A DNA stretch of 64,000 nt from UBA1433 sp964581565 (GTDB lineage: Bacteria > Bacillota > Clostridia > Eubacteriales > UBA1433). The stretch covers positions 46,431 to 110,430 of the forward strand of contig CAZOOZ010000007.1 in assembly GCA_964581565.1 (NCBI GenBank), in the 5' to 3' direction. Both the position numbers and the translations under genes were made by a program. The notes below the pieces were generated by a model. It did not search any database. It was not told the DNA's origin and saw only the letters and a program-made list of their open reading frames with translations. Shown here piece by piece: positions 34,403 to 43,719 of this stretch (its first letter is position 1; each line of letters starts with the position of its first letter).

Positions 34403-36061
34403 TTAAAACTGTATATTTACCGTGGTGCCTTTATTGAACTCACTTTCAAGTGTTACTGTGGCATTATGAAAAAGTGCCGCATGCTTCACGATAGAAAGTC
34501 CAAGCCCCGTGCCGCTGATTTCTTTTGAATGACTTTTATCAACTCTATAAAAGCGTTCAAATACGCGTTCCTGCTCTTTTGGAGCTATCCCGATACCTGT
34601 ATCTTTTACGCTAAGACGTATTCCTTGTTTATTTTTGTCTAAAATGATGATTACTTTTCCGCCATTTTTATTATACTTTATAGCATTATCGCATAGATTA
34701 TAAATCATTTCCTCAAGTATTTGACGTACTCCTTTTACGGGAGCATGATCAATGTCCAACTCAATAGATACATCTTTTTTATCTGCCTGCGCTTTCAACC
34801 TTTGAATAACATCTTTTACCACATCAAATAGATCAATATATTCCATTTCGTCTTGCATAATATTCTCATCTAATTGAGAAAGTTTGATGATATCTCCTAT
34901 TAATGCAATCAGGCGTTGCGATTCTTCATAGATATTATTTGCAAAACGCTCAATATCTTCGGGTTTGGCAATTTTATTTTTAATGATTTCAGCAAAACCG
35001 GATATAGAAGTAAGTGGTGTTTTAAGTTCATGTGACACATTTGCAGTAAATTCACGGCGCAATTTTTCTCTTTCTTCTTTTTCGGTTACATCTAAAATAA
35101 CAATAACCGCTCCTACAACGGCATCTCCGTCAAAAACCGGGTTTGCGATTAATTCATAATATCTGCCGTCAAGCTGCATAGGCTGCTCACTGTGAGTGCC
35201 GTTTAAGGCTTTATCTATAGCTTTACGAAAGCTCTCACTTCTGTTTAGTGTCAACACGCTTTGCTTTTCAGATACTTTGCTTGCTCCAAGCAGATTGATT
35301 GCACTCGAATTATAGGAGACAATGTCTGTTTTATTATCAACAACCAACAGACCCTCACTCATATTTTCAATAATCGTTATAAATTCCTGTTGTCTTCTTT
35401 TCAGTTCCGCAATCTGAGACTGTATTTGCTTGTTTTGATTGACGATACGGTGAAGCATTGGCGTTAATTCTTCATATGTTTCTGTTTCTTCCGGATGTTC
35501 TAAATCTATATCATTGAAAGGCTGCACCAATCTTCTCGCACTCCGACGTGCCAATAATGCCGAAAATATAACAGCGATTATCAGTATGAGAATAAGCGGT
35601 TTGAGCATTTCAAAAACTAAGCTGAACGCGGAATGCTTTGTGCTGGAAATACGCAAAACTGTGCCATCCGATAATTTTACTGCATAATAAATTGTTTTTT
35701 CAGCAATTGTTTCCGAATAACGGGTACTTTCTCCTTCGCCGCTTGTTAATGCTTCCTGCACTTCCTTACGGTCACTGTGATTTTCCATAGTCGTAGGATC
35801 GGCAAAATTATCATATAAAACAGTGCCGTCGGCATCTATCCATGTAATACGTGTACTTTCATTCAGTCTATTTTCTATCTCTTCCAAATATGCGACTCCG
35901 CTATCCGACATACCTTGAATAATATAGGTGCTTTCATTCTTAAGCTGCATACTGTATTGGTTGGCATAATATTCATAAAGCACACCCATAATCAAGGCAA
36001 CACTTGCCAGAAAAACAACTAATGCCACGATAAAAATAGATTTGAATATGCGCTTTGTCAT
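34403..36061 (-). CDS. phoR: Phosphate-sensing histidine kinase PhoR
   Basis: A 552-residue membrane kinase. Membrane segments lie at about 8-30 and 152-172 with a 120-residue extracytoplasmic domain between. A PAS domain (about 225-330) and HisKA with the phospho-acceptor His344 (ANVSHELKTPL) follow. The ATPase N-box (YNLCDNAIKYNKNGG), the DTGIGIAPKEQERVFERFYR loop and GTGLGLSIVKH are all present. It overlaps phoB by four nt (ATGA) and closes the pst operon. Confidence 0.95.
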   Translation of the reverse strand: MTKRIFKSIFIVALVVFLASVALIMGVLYEYYANQYSMQLKNESTYIIQGMSDSGVAYLEEIENRLNESTRITWIDADGTVLYDNFADPTTMENHSDRKEVQEALTSGEGESTRYSETIAEKTIYYAVKLSDGTVLRISSTKHSAFSLVFEMLKPLILILIIAVIFSALLARRSARRLVQPFNDIDLEHPEETETYEELTPMLHRIVNQNKQIQSQIAELKRRQQEFITIIENMSEGLLVVDNKTDIVSYNSSAINLLGASKVSEKQSVLTLNRSESFRKAIDKALNGTHSEQPMQLDGRYYELIANPVFDGDAVVGAVIVILDVTEKEEREKLRREFTANVSHELKTPLTSISGFAEIIKNKIAKPEDIERFANNIYEESQRLIALIGDIIKLSQLDENIMQDEMEYIDLFDVVKDVIQRLKAQADKKDVSIELDIDHAPVKGVRQILEEMIYNLCDNAIKYNKNGGKVIIILDKNKQGIRLSVKDTGIGIAPKEQERVFERFYRVDKSHSKEISGTGLGLSIVKHAALFHNATVTLESEFNKGTTVNIQF

Positions 36062-36735
36062 GTTTTACTTCCCCCTATTTTATATCCGACACCTCTTATT
36101 GTTTCAATATAGCTTCCGCATTTACCAAGTTTTTGCCTCAGTGTACGAATATGCACATCTACAGTACGGCTTTCGCCGTCAAAATCATAGCCCCACACTT
36201 TATTTAATAATTGGTTACGGGTAAAGACTTGCCCTTGATTTTCCAGTAATAAACACAATAATTCAAATTCCTTGAGCGTAAGCGCAATTTCGCTATCTCC
36301 CACTTTTACGATGTGCTTTGAAGGACTGACAGTGAGCTCTCCTATATTGTAAATAGTTTGTTGTACAACATTTTCGGTTCTACGAAGAAGTGCTTTGATA
36401 CGCGAAATAAGCTCCATCATTCCAAATGGCTTTGCAACATAATCGTCCGCACCATAATCAAGACCCACTACTTTATCATACTCGCTGGCTTTTGCCGTTA
36501 ACATCATAATCGGCAACTTTTTAGTGTGAGCCATGGAACGCAGTCTTCTTAAAATACTTAATCCGTCTTCCTGTGGCAGCATAATATCAAGAAGAATCAA
36601 ATTAGGGATTTTATGCTCTAAAGCATTCCAAAAATCCGAAGGCTTTTTAAACCCTATCGTCTCAAGCCCCGTGTTGTTCAGCGTGTATACAACGAGTTCT
36701 CTGATATTATTGTCGTCTTCTACAAAATAAATCAT
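36058..36735 (-). CDS. phoB: Response regulator PhoB/PhoP
   Basis: An OmpR-class regulator of 225 residues. The receiver domain has the acidic pocket (VEDD), phospho-acceptor Asp50 (ILLDIMLP) and Lys near 104 (YVAKPFG). The winged-helix domain shows LTLKEFELLCLLLENQGQVFTR and GESRTVDVHIRTLRQKL. It should bind the Pho box upstream of pstS. It lies 88 nt after phoU, so a minor internal promoter is possible. Confidence 0.95.
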   Translation of the reverse strand: MIYFVEDDNNIRELVVYTLNNTGLETIGFKKPSDFWNALEHKIPNLILLDIMLPQEDGLSILRRLRSMAHTKKLPIMMLTAKASEYDKVVGLDYGADDYVAKPFGMMELISRIKALLRRTENVVQQTIYNIGELTVSPSKHIVKVGDSEIALTLKEFELLCLLLENQGQVFTRNQLLNKVWGYDFDGESRTVDVHIRTLRQKLGKCGSYIETIRGVGYKIGGSKT

Positions 36736-36823
36736 TTAGTATAACCTCAATCTATATGATTTGTGTTTACTTTGATACAAATTATATATTCCTTACGTAA
36801 TAAATACGTAGCTTGCCTATTCT

Positions 36824-37471
36824 TTATTTTATATTTTTATGCTTTCCGGTCAAAGAGTATTCTACCCATTCAGCAATATTGACTGCATGATCACCGATAC
36901 GTTCCAAATATTTTGCAATCATGAGTAAATCAAGACATAATTCGCCATTTTCGTTACTAATCGAAATAAGCTCAATGAGCTCCTGACGAACTTCACTGAA
37001 TAATGCATCGACTACATCATCATACTGCATAACTGATTTTGCAAGTTCGAGATCCTTTTTAACGAAAGATTCTACACTATCTGTGACCATTTTAATGGTT
37101 GCGCTTGCCATATCATTTATACAAACTTTACTTTTTGTATCATTATGTTTTATAAATTTTGTGATTTCGGCTATGTCACATGCCTGATCTCCTATGCGCT
37201 CCATATCTGAGATCATTTTCAGTGCCGAGGAAATAATGCGAAGATCTCTTGCCACTGGTTGCTGCTGCAATAGCAGCTTTAGACAAAGTGTTTCGATATC
37301 TTTCTCTTTCTGATCGATATCACTTTCAATAACACGCGTTTTTTCAATCATCGTGTCATCTTCATCTATCAATGCCTTTATCGATGCCAAAATTGCATCT
37401 TCACATAAAGCCCCCATCTTAATCAATTCAAGATTTAGTTGTTCAAGCTGCTCATCAAATCGAGTTCTCAT
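36824..37471 (-). CDS. phoU: Phosphate signalling protein PhoU
   Basis: A 215-residue all-helical protein with the two PhoU repeats (MRTRFDEQLEQLNLELIKMG ... and MVTDSVESFVKKDLELAKSV ...). It contains ERIGDQACDIAE and ERIGDHAVNIAEW, the paired metal-cluster motifs. It links PstB to PhoR and limits uptake in other bacteria. Its ATG overlaps the pstB stop by one base. Confidence 0.97.
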   Translation of the reverse strand: MRTRFDEQLEQLNLELIKMGALCEDAILASIKALIDEDDTMIEKTRVIESDIDQKEKDIETLCLKLLLQQQPVARDLRIISSALKMISDMERIGDQACDIAEITKFIKHNDTKSKVCINDMASATIKMVTDSVESFVKKDLELAKSVMQYDDVVDALFSEVRQELIELISISNENGELCLDLLMIAKYLERIGDHAVNIAEWVEYSLTGKHKNIK

Positions 37472-38220
37472 TAGCCGAACCTCCCTGTAATATAATCTTC
37501 CGTTCTCTTATCCTTCGGAATAGAAAAGAGTATATCTGTATCTTCATATTCCACAATTTCTCCAAGCAAAAAAAATGCCGTTTTATCTGAAATTCGAGCT
37601 GCTTGCTGCATATTATGTGTTACTATAATGATAGTATAACTATTTTTTAATTGTCCCGCAAGCTCTTCAATTTTTGATGTAGAAATCGGATCCAGCGCAC
37701 TGGTGGGCTCATCCATAAGCAATACTTCGGGCTGAACCGCAAGTGCTCTCGCAATACATAAACGCTGCTGCTGCCCGCCGCTCATTCCCAGTGCATTTTT
37801 CTTTAGCCTATCTTTCACTTCATCCCAAATTGCAGCATCACGCAGAGATTTTTCTACGATGTCATCCAGCTTCACTTTCGAGCGGATGCCATGTGTTCTG
37901 GGCCCAAATGCAATATTATCATAGATACTCATCGGAAAGGGATTCGGCTTTTGATAAACCATTCCCACTCTCTTTCTGAGCAAATTGATATCCATATTGC
38001 CATATATATCTTCATTATCAAGTAAAACCTGACCTTTTATTTTACATCCTTCAATTAAATCATTCATACGATTAAGTGATTTTAAGAGTGTGGATTTCCC
38101 ACAACCCGAAGGCCCTATAAATGCGGTTATTTTATTTGCCGGAATGTTTAAATTGATATTTTTTAAAGCCTGAAAATCACCATACCATAAATCTAAATTT
38201 CGTATTACAAATTTATCCAT
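37471..38220 (-). CDS. pstB: Phosphate ABC transporter ATP-binding protein PstB
   Basis: A 249-residue ATPase. The family-specific start is LDLWYGDFQALKNINL. Walker A is GPSGCGKST, then VGMVYQKPNPFPMSIYDNIAFGPR, signature MSGGQQQRLCIARAL and Walker B VLLMDEPTSALDPIST. These are PstB-typical. Five nt after pstA. Confidence 0.98.
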   Translation of the reverse strand: MDKFVIRNLDLWYGDFQALKNINLNIPANKITAFIGPSGCGKSTLLKSLNRMNDLIEGCKIKGQVLLDNEDIYGNMDINLLRKRVGMVYQKPNPFPMSIYDNIAFGPRTHGIRSKVKLDDIVEKSLRDAAIWDEVKDRLKKNALGMSGGQQQRLCIARALAVQPEVLLMDEPTSALDPISTSKIEELAGQLKNSYTIIIVTHNMQQAARISDKTAFFLLGEIVEYEDTDILFSIPKDKRTEDYITGRFG

Positions 38221-38225
38221 ATGTC

Positions 38226-39092
38226 TTACCTCATTGTAATTTTTTTAGCCACAAAGCTTGATAGGGCATTGATGCCTATTACCATAACGAGTAATATCAC
38301 TGCCGTTGCGTATGCCTGGGTAGTATATAATCCTTCGGATAACAGTGCATACATATGCACAGATAAAGTTCTTCCGGAGGAGAAAAGACTATTGGGAATT
38401 TCTGCAACTGTACCCGAAGTATAAATCAGTGCCGCAGTTTCACCGACGATTCTGCCTATACTTAATATAACGCCTGATAAAATACCGGGAATCGCCGATG
38501 GCAGCACGATTTTAAATACTGTTCGCAGCCTTCCCGCACCTAAGCCAAAACTTCCTTCTCGATAAGAATCCGGCACTGCTTTGAGCGCTTCTTCTGTTGT
38601 ACGTAAAATAATCGGCAGCACCATAATCGCAAGGGTAAGCGCACCCGCTAATATAGACATTGTAAATCTGCAGGCAATGACAAACAATAAATATCCGAAT
38701 AATCCATAAACTATCGAAGGAATTCCAGAAAGGGTTTCTGCCGTGATTCTAACAACTCCCACAAACTTATTTCCTCTTTTTGCATATTCAACCAAATAGA
38801 TGGCAGAAAAAATTCCAAGAGGCACTGCAATAATTAATGAGAGTAGTGTCATGATTACAGTATTAATAATCGCCGGCATCATAGAAACATTTTCAGAATT
38901 ATACTGCCACGCGAACAGATCTAATGAAAGATTCGGTATTCCTTTTATTAAAATATATCCTACAAGTATAAGCAATATGCCAATTGTTAATATGGCTGAT
39001 AAGGTGACTAAAAGAAATAAAATTAATGAAAGTGGATTTTTTTTATACGACTCCCATTTCTTTTTAAATCCATTACTCTTTGTTTGTTCCAT
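38226..39092 (-). CDS. pstA: Phosphate ABC transporter permease PstA
   Basis: A 288-residue permease with six membrane segments. IYLVEYAKRG and TLSGIPSIVYGLFGYLLFV are PstA signatures, and the cytoplasmic loop DSYREGSFGLGAGRLRTVFKIVLPSAIPGI contacts PstB. Its start codon overlaps the pstC stop by one base. Confidence 0.97.
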   Translation of the reverse strand: MEQTKSNGFKKKWESYKKNPLSLILFLLVTLSAILTIGILLILVGYILIKGIPNLSLDLFAWQYNSENVSMMPAIINTVIMTLLSLIIAVPLGIFSAIYLVEYAKRGNKFVGVVRITAETLSGIPSIVYGLFGYLLFVIACRFTMSILAGALTLAIMVLPIILRTTEEALKAVPDSYREGSFGLGAGRLRTVFKIVLPSAIPGILSGVILSIGRIVGETAALIYTSGTVAEIPNSLFSSGRTLSVHMYALLSEGLYTTQAYATAVILLVMVIGINALSSFVAKKITMR

Positions 39093-39940
39093 TAGGTTTG
39101 CCTCCTTTTTAAAACAGAGAAGGATAAATTAATGATCAAAATAAAGACAAACAGAACAACCGCCGTTGCAATCAATGCTTCACGATGTAAATCTGCTGCG
39201 TACCCCATTTCGAGTACGATATTTGCCGTCATTGTTCGGACACCGTGCAAAAGCCCACTGGGCATAACGGCTTGATTACCGGCAACAATAATAACTGCCA
39301 TTGTTTCCCCGATTGCTCGCCCTACTCCAAGAATCACACTTGCAAGTATGCCTGATTTTGCGGCAGGCAACATTGCAAAAAAGACACTTCTCTCGTGTGT
39401 AGCTCCTAAAGCAAGTGCGCCCTCATAATAGCTTTCAGGCACAGCCCGAATTGCCGCTTCGGAGACATTTATAATCGTCGGCAGAATCATTATGCCGAGT
39501 AATATTGAAGCCGTCAGCATGCTTTTGCCACTTCCTCCAAATAATTGTTGCATGATTGGCACAATGACCACTAATCCAAAAAAACCATACACAATGGAAG
39601 GGATGCCTGCCAAAAGATCTACCGCCGGCTTTAATATTTTATATAATCGCTCTGGGCAAAATCTGGCCATAAAAATAGCACAAAATATGCCGATAGGAAC
39701 TCCTATTATAATGGCTCCTGCCGTTACATAGATGCTGCCAAGAATCATTGGAAAAATACCGTAAATATCATTTAGTGGCTTCCAAGTTTTTCCTAAAAGA
39801 AAATTAAATACCCCAATCTTTCCAATGGCTGGAATTCCGTTTGCAAATAGAAAAATACAAATTAATGCCACTGCAATAATAGATGTACATGTGGCAATAA
39901 TAAATATGTATTTCATTGCTCTTTCTTTAAAATGTTCCAT
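39092..39940 (-). CDS. pstC: Phosphate ABC transporter permease PstC
   Basis: A 282-residue permease with six membrane segments. PAVDLLAGIPSIVYGFFGLVVIVP and the PstB-contacting loop ESYYEGALALGATHERSVFFAMLPAAKSGI match PstC. A GC-rich hairpin lies between it and pstS. Confidence 0.97.
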   Translation of the reverse strand: MEHFKERAMKYIFIIATCTSIIAVALICIFLFANGIPAIGKIGVFNFLLGKTWKPLNDIYGIFPMILGSIYVTAGAIIIGVPIGIFCAIFMARFCPERLYKILKPAVDLLAGIPSIVYGFFGLVVIVPIMQQLFGGSGKSMLTASILLGIMILPTIINVSEAAIRAVPESYYEGALALGATHERSVFFAMLPAAKSGILASVILGVGRAIGETMAVIIVAGNQAVMPSGLLHGVRTMTANIVLEMGYAADLHREALIATAVVLFVFILIINLSFSVLKRRQT

Positions 39941-39963
39941 ATATATTCTCCTATTGCAACAAA

Positions 39964-39985
39964 GGGCCAGGCAAAGCCAAGCCCC
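39964..39985 (-). promoter_or_regulatory. Intercistronic hairpin between pstS and pstC
   Basis: GGGGC-TT-GGC, a TTT loop, then GCC-TG-GCCC form a GC-rich stem followed by TTTG, 35 nt after the pstS stop. Such hairpins usually protect pstS mRNA or cut transcription into the downstream genes; which applies here is inferred. Confidence 0.55.
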
Positions 39986-40018
39986 TCGTATATATCAATG
40001 CTGTTTATTAATATTTAC

Positions 40019-40879
40019 TTACTGCACTTCAGACCAATCAACAATAACACCTGTATAGACATCTTTTACTTGTTGGCTTGTGAGCTCATCAACAGTATTA
40101 TTATTGTTTACTATTATTGCGATACCATCCATTGCTATAACAGTTGCATTAAGTCCGCTTTCCAATTCGCTGTCTTTGAGTTCGCGAGATGCCATACCAA
40201 TATCACATACACCTTCAATCGCTGATGTCATACCTGTTGTAGAATCACTTTGCTGTACTTCAATTTCAGCATTTGGATTGATTACCAAATATGCTTCTTT
40301 TAATTTTTCCATAACCGGCGTTACAGAAGATGAACCGGCTACTGTAATTTTGCCACTTGGCTTATTGCCTTCATATGCGCCTGTGTTTTCTTTGCTGATA
40401 TAACCGTTATCTTCTACAACTGTTTGACCATCTGCACTTAAGATAAAGTTTATAAAATCTTGAGCAACTTCACTCACATCACCTTTTGTTGCAATATTAA
40501 ACGGACGGGAAATTTTATAAGTACCGCTTTTAATATTATCAACAGTAGCTTCTGCTCCATCAATCATTAAAGCTTTTACACTGTCATCCAGTGATCCGAG
40601 AGAAATATAGCCGATAGCATTTTCATTGCCTGCAACAGTTGTCATAACAACCGATGTGCTGTTTACTATTTCAGCAGTATCAATGGTCTTATCTACCTTG
40701 TTGCCATCTGCATCTTTTTCTTCTACTCCAACTAATTCTATAAAGGCTCCTCTTGTACCAGAACCATCTTCACGCGAAACGACAGTAATTGCAGTATCTT
40801 GTGCACTACTACCGCCACAGCCTGTGAAAAACGATACAACCATTGCTAAAGCAACAGTCAGTATTATTATCTTTTTCAT
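40019..40879 (-). CDS. pstS: PstS-type phosphate-binding lipoprotein with permuted halves
   Basis: A 286-residue lipoprotein (signal to FFTGC, Cys21). The blocks normally in the C-terminal half come first: VVSREDGSGTRGAF (34-46), NAIGYISLGSL (87-97) and INFILSADGQ (143-152). A linker with KPSG follows, then the blocks that normally begin mature PstS: ITVAGSSSVTPVMEKL (178-193), CDIGMASRELKDSE (225-238), VIAMDGIAIIVN (247-258) and VKDVYTGVIVDWSEV at the very end. This is a circular permutation; both phosphate-contacting segments remain. Start at MKKIII, 11 nt after GGAGT. Confidence 0.92.
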   Translation of the reverse strand: MKKIIILTVALAMVVSFFTGCGGSSAQDTAITVVSREDGSGTRGAFIELVGVEEKDADGNKVDKTIDTAEIVNSTSVVMTTVAGNENAIGYISLGSLDDSVKALMIDGAEATVDNIKSGTYKISRPFNIATKGDVSEVAQDFINFILSADGQTVVEDNGYISKENTGAYEGNKPSGKITVAGSSSVTPVMEKLKEAYLVINPNAEIEVQQSDSTTGMTSAIEGVCDIGMASRELKDSELESGLNATVIAMDGIAIIVNNNNTVDELTSQQVKDVYTGVIVDWSEVQ

Positions 40880-40925
40880 ATAAATTTTACTCCTTTGATT
40901 ATTTCTTATCTTTTGATATGACACT

Positions 40926-40980
40926 AGTATAGGAAAACAAAGTAAAAACTATTATCTCGCAAATGTTAAATGTATGTAAA
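40926..40980 (-). promoter_or_regulatory. pst promoter with tandem Pho box
   Basis: TTTACA (40975-40980) and TTAACA (40964-40969) are direct repeats with 11-nt period, matching the Bacillus PhoP-box pattern TT(A/C/T)A(C/T)A with 5-nt spacing. A candidate -10 TATACT is at 40926-40931, 32 nt downstream. No good -35 is present, as expected for an activator-dependent promoter. Confidence 0.6.
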
Positions 40981-41077
40981 ATTATTAATTATATTTAATC
41001 TTGTTCCACATATACTTAAAGTTATAAAAAATAAATATGTTTGATATGTAAAAATAAAGAAACAACTTTGTACCAAT

Positions 41078-41119
41078 AACAAAAAAGACAGTGCAAATAT
41101 TTGCACTGTCTTTTTTGTT
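41078..41119. terminator. Terminator after the hydrolase-like membrane protein
   Basis: A perfect 42-base palindrome with 21-bp potential stem, core GACAGTGCAAAT/ATTTGCACTGTC flanked by A-run and T-run on both strands. It lies eight nt past the stop of the neighbouring gene. Confidence 0.92.
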
Positions 41120-41126
41120 ATTTTAT

Positions 41127-42719
41127 TTAAGCTATCATGATTCCAAATGATAAAAGCAACATCGTAAAAAGTACACCTTGCATACATGCTGCAACAAAAA
41201 TTTGAATTTTTAATCCTTCCAATATTCTTCCAAATAAGACGACCAAAACAATTGCTATTGCCGAAATCAATAACGTGATAGCCATAGCTGGTATTCCCAA
41301 AAGAAGGAATATGAACGCAAATAAAATGAACGGAAGCGTGACGCATACAATAATTTTAATTTTCGACATTCTGTTTGGATACAAAGTCGCAAACTCTCTG
41401 TCAATAACAAGAAATGTTAGACTATTGATTAAACTGAACAGAATGAACCAAATCCAACGCTGGGCAAATGGGAACATGTAATAAAGACCAAAATGTCCAA
41501 ACATCTTCAGCATTGCAAATAGAATCACAAATATAAAAACTCCGCTGATCCAATTTGTACGTTCTTCATCCTTAAACATTCCCGCTCCCGAATCATTCGC
41601 AAAATTGGAATATACATAAACGAATATCATCACTGCGCCATATGCCCCAAACATGAATGTTATAAGAGCTGATTGAATAGGATAATTAATCGGGATTAAA
41701 AATGCGAATGCAAATCCCAATGTTCCAGCCGCAAAAGCCGGAACCCAGAACAGTAATTTATATAGATAGAATTTCATCGACAAGTCAGATTTATATATAT
41801 CAAAATTACTTTCATAAGATTCAAAGGCTTTTTTACATGCCACAGCAAAAATAAATACCATTGCCAGCATTATGAGCAGCACAATATTATATACAATATT
41901 CATGCTTGTAGCGGCACTATAAGTCCAAGAACTCAATTGGCATAAATGTGATGCCGTATCGTCTATTATCTTACTGCTCAGAGGTGCATAAGGTTCAATT
42001 ATAAATGATTCCTCTGTAAGCGTTGTATTATTATTTGTGCTTAATATTTCTTTAAGCTGGTTGCCTATTTCTATTTCTGCGGATGTGCTGATAATATGCA
42101 CATCAATACCGCTTATCGCATCTCCGAGATTTTCTATCCAATCGAGCTTTGTATCATCGACCAAGATCGGCAGTCTATCGAAGATAGTTGACGAAAAACT
42201 TATTTCAGGATTGATCAATGTGATGCTGACTGGTTTTATATAATCAACAGCACAAGCCTGGAGCACTGCACGCGCACCGAATCCGTGCCCTATATAATGT
42301 ATATTCGCCGGAGGAAGACTGCACAGTTGAGAAAATGCCAGCATAGCAGAATAAACTTGCATGGCAGCACTGTTGTCTTCATAAAATGATGTCGTATATG
42401 CTCCCTGACTTCTTCCTTGCCCCGGCAGATCATAGATCATAACCGAATAACCTTGTTTATTTAAAGTTTGTGCCATATTGAGATAATAAGACATATCTTG
42501 TCCTTTATCAGCCACTAAAATGGCACCTTCTCCCTTTGTTCCTTCTATATAGCTGCCTGTCATTTGATTACCGTTTAAATCATAAAAATATATTTTCTGC
42601 ATTTCGGCATAAACGGGATTCATTATATACATAAAAATGCACATACACAAAAATACTGCCAGGAGCAGCAGGGGCATGAACAATTTCTTTTTATTATAAC
42701 TACTCAAATTTAATTTCAT
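41127..42719 (-). CDS. Alpha/beta-hydrolase-like domain fused to a membrane domain; nucleophile replaced
   Basis: A 530-residue protein. One N-terminal membrane segment (13-33) leads to an extracytoplasmic alpha/beta-hydrolase fold (about 45-245) with YSVMIYDLPGQGRSQG and the nucleophile-elbow segment NIHYIGHGFGARAVLQA. The elbow reads GHGFG (144-148) where enzymes have GxSxG, so residue 146 is Gly and hydrolysis is doubtful. The C-terminal half (about 275-530) has about eight membrane segments. Function unknown. It is transcribed divergently from the fumarase genes. Confidence 0.75.
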   Translation of the reverse strand: MKLNLSSYNKKKLFMPLLLLAVFLCMCIFMYIMNPVYAEMQKIYFYDLNGNQMTGSYIEGTKGEGAILVADKGQDMSYYLNMAQTLNKQGYSVMIYDLPGQGRSQGAYTTSFYEDNSAAMQVYSAMLAFSQLCSLPPANIHYIGHGFGARAVLQACAVDYIKPVSITLINPEISFSSTIFDRLPILVDDTKLDWIENLGDAISGIDVHIISTSAEIEIGNQLKEILSTNNNTTLTEESFIIEPYAPLSSKIIDDTASHLCQLSSWTYSAATSMNIVYNIVLLIMLAMVFIFAVACKKAFESYESNFDIYKSDLSMKFYLYKLLFWVPAFAAGTLGFAFAFLIPINYPIQSALITFMFGAYGAVMIFVYVYSNFANDSGAGMFKDEERTNWISGVFIFVILFAMLKMFGHFGLYYMFPFAQRWIWFILFSLINSLTFLVIDREFATLYPNRMSKIKIIVCVTLPFILFAFIFLLLGIPAMAITLLISAIAIVLVVLFGRILEGLKIQIFVAACMQGVLFTMLLLSFGIMIA

Positions 42720-42874
42720 TTCTTCTAACCCAATAGCATTTAAAAATTTTATTCATTATAACATATAAACAATAAATAAATTTAAAAAATTTAAAATTAA
42801 TATTCGTAAAGCTCTCTTTTAAATTAGCTTAAATTAATGATATAATAATCTAATTAAAAAAGGAGTAATCTTCT

Positions 42875-43717
42875 ATGCGAATGATTCATACAGACGAAAT
42901 AAAACATTGCGTCAAAGATCTTTTGTTAAAAGCCAATATTTCCATTGATGAAGCTTATATACAACACATGAAAAAATCATCCGACAATGAAACCAGCCAG
43001 ACCGCCAAGGAAATACTTGATATTCTGGTTGAAAATAATGACTATGCCTTGCAAAAACAAGTGCCCCTTTGTCAAGATACGGGTATGGCAATCATCATGC
43101 TAAAGATAGGCCAGCAAGTTTGTCTTCATGGCAGTTATCTTTACGACGCTGTAAATGAAGGTGTGAAACAAGCTTATGAAGAAGGCTATCTGCGCAAATC
43201 GGTTGTTGCTTGTCCTCTTCGAAGAGAAAACACAAAAACCAATACGCCGGCTATTATCTATACAGAAATTACCGAGGGAGAAGAGATAAACATTGCAGTA
43301 ATGCCCAAAGGATTTGGCAGTGAAAACTCGGGTGGTATAAGCATGCTCACTCCTGCCGCAGGCGAAGAAGGCGTGATTGATTTTGTTTACGATACAGTTC
43401 TAAAAGCAGGGTCAAACCCATGCCCCCCAATCGTTGTAGGAGTTGGAATCGGAGGAACCATGGATAAAGCGGCTTTAATTTCCAAACAAGCTCTTTTGCG
43501 CCAGCCATTTATTCCCAATAAAGATCCGTATATTGCATCTCTTGAGCAAAAGCTTCTCAAAAAAATAAATGAAAGTAATATCGGCCCTGCAGGTCTCGGC
43601 GGAAAGACAACCGCTCTCGCCGTATATGTTGAAACGTACCCAACGCATATTGCGGGATTGCCTGTTGCCGTTTCTATTTCATGTCATGCCATAAGGCATC
43701 TGGAAAGGACGATATAA
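42875..43717 (+). CDS. Fumarate hydratase, alpha subunit (class I, Fe-S)
   Basis: Catalytic-core subunit of the oxygen-sensitive two-subunit hydro-lyase (fumarase or L(+)-tartrate dehydratase type). The 280 residues keep the three expected cluster cysteines: Cys66 (PLCQDTG), Cys183 (NPCPPIVVG) and Cys270 (SISCHAIRH). FGSENSGGISMLTPAAG is family-typical. The gene starts behind AAAGGAG and is followed after two bases by the beta subunit. Fumarase is favoured for a Clostridium-type anaerobe. Confidence 0.92.
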   Translation: MRMIHTDEIKHCVKDLLLKANISIDEAYIQHMKKSSDNETSQTAKEILDILVENNDYALQKQVPLCQDTGMAIIMLKIGQQVCLHGSYLYDAVNEGVKQAYEEGYLRKSVVACPLRRENTKTNTPAIIYTEITEGEEINIAVMPKGFGSENSGGISMLTPAAGEEGVIDFVYDTVLKAGSNPCPPIVVGVGIGGTMDKAALISKQALLRQPFIPNKDPYIASLEQKLLKKINESNIGPAGLGGKTTALAVYVETYPTHIAGLPVAVSISCHAIRHLERTI

Positions 43718-43719
43718 TA

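Noticed and set aside
40966..41346. Minus-strand 126-codon frame overlapping the end of the hydrolase-like gene
   Set aside because: It lies in another frame of a convincing gene and spans that gene's terminator and the Pho box.
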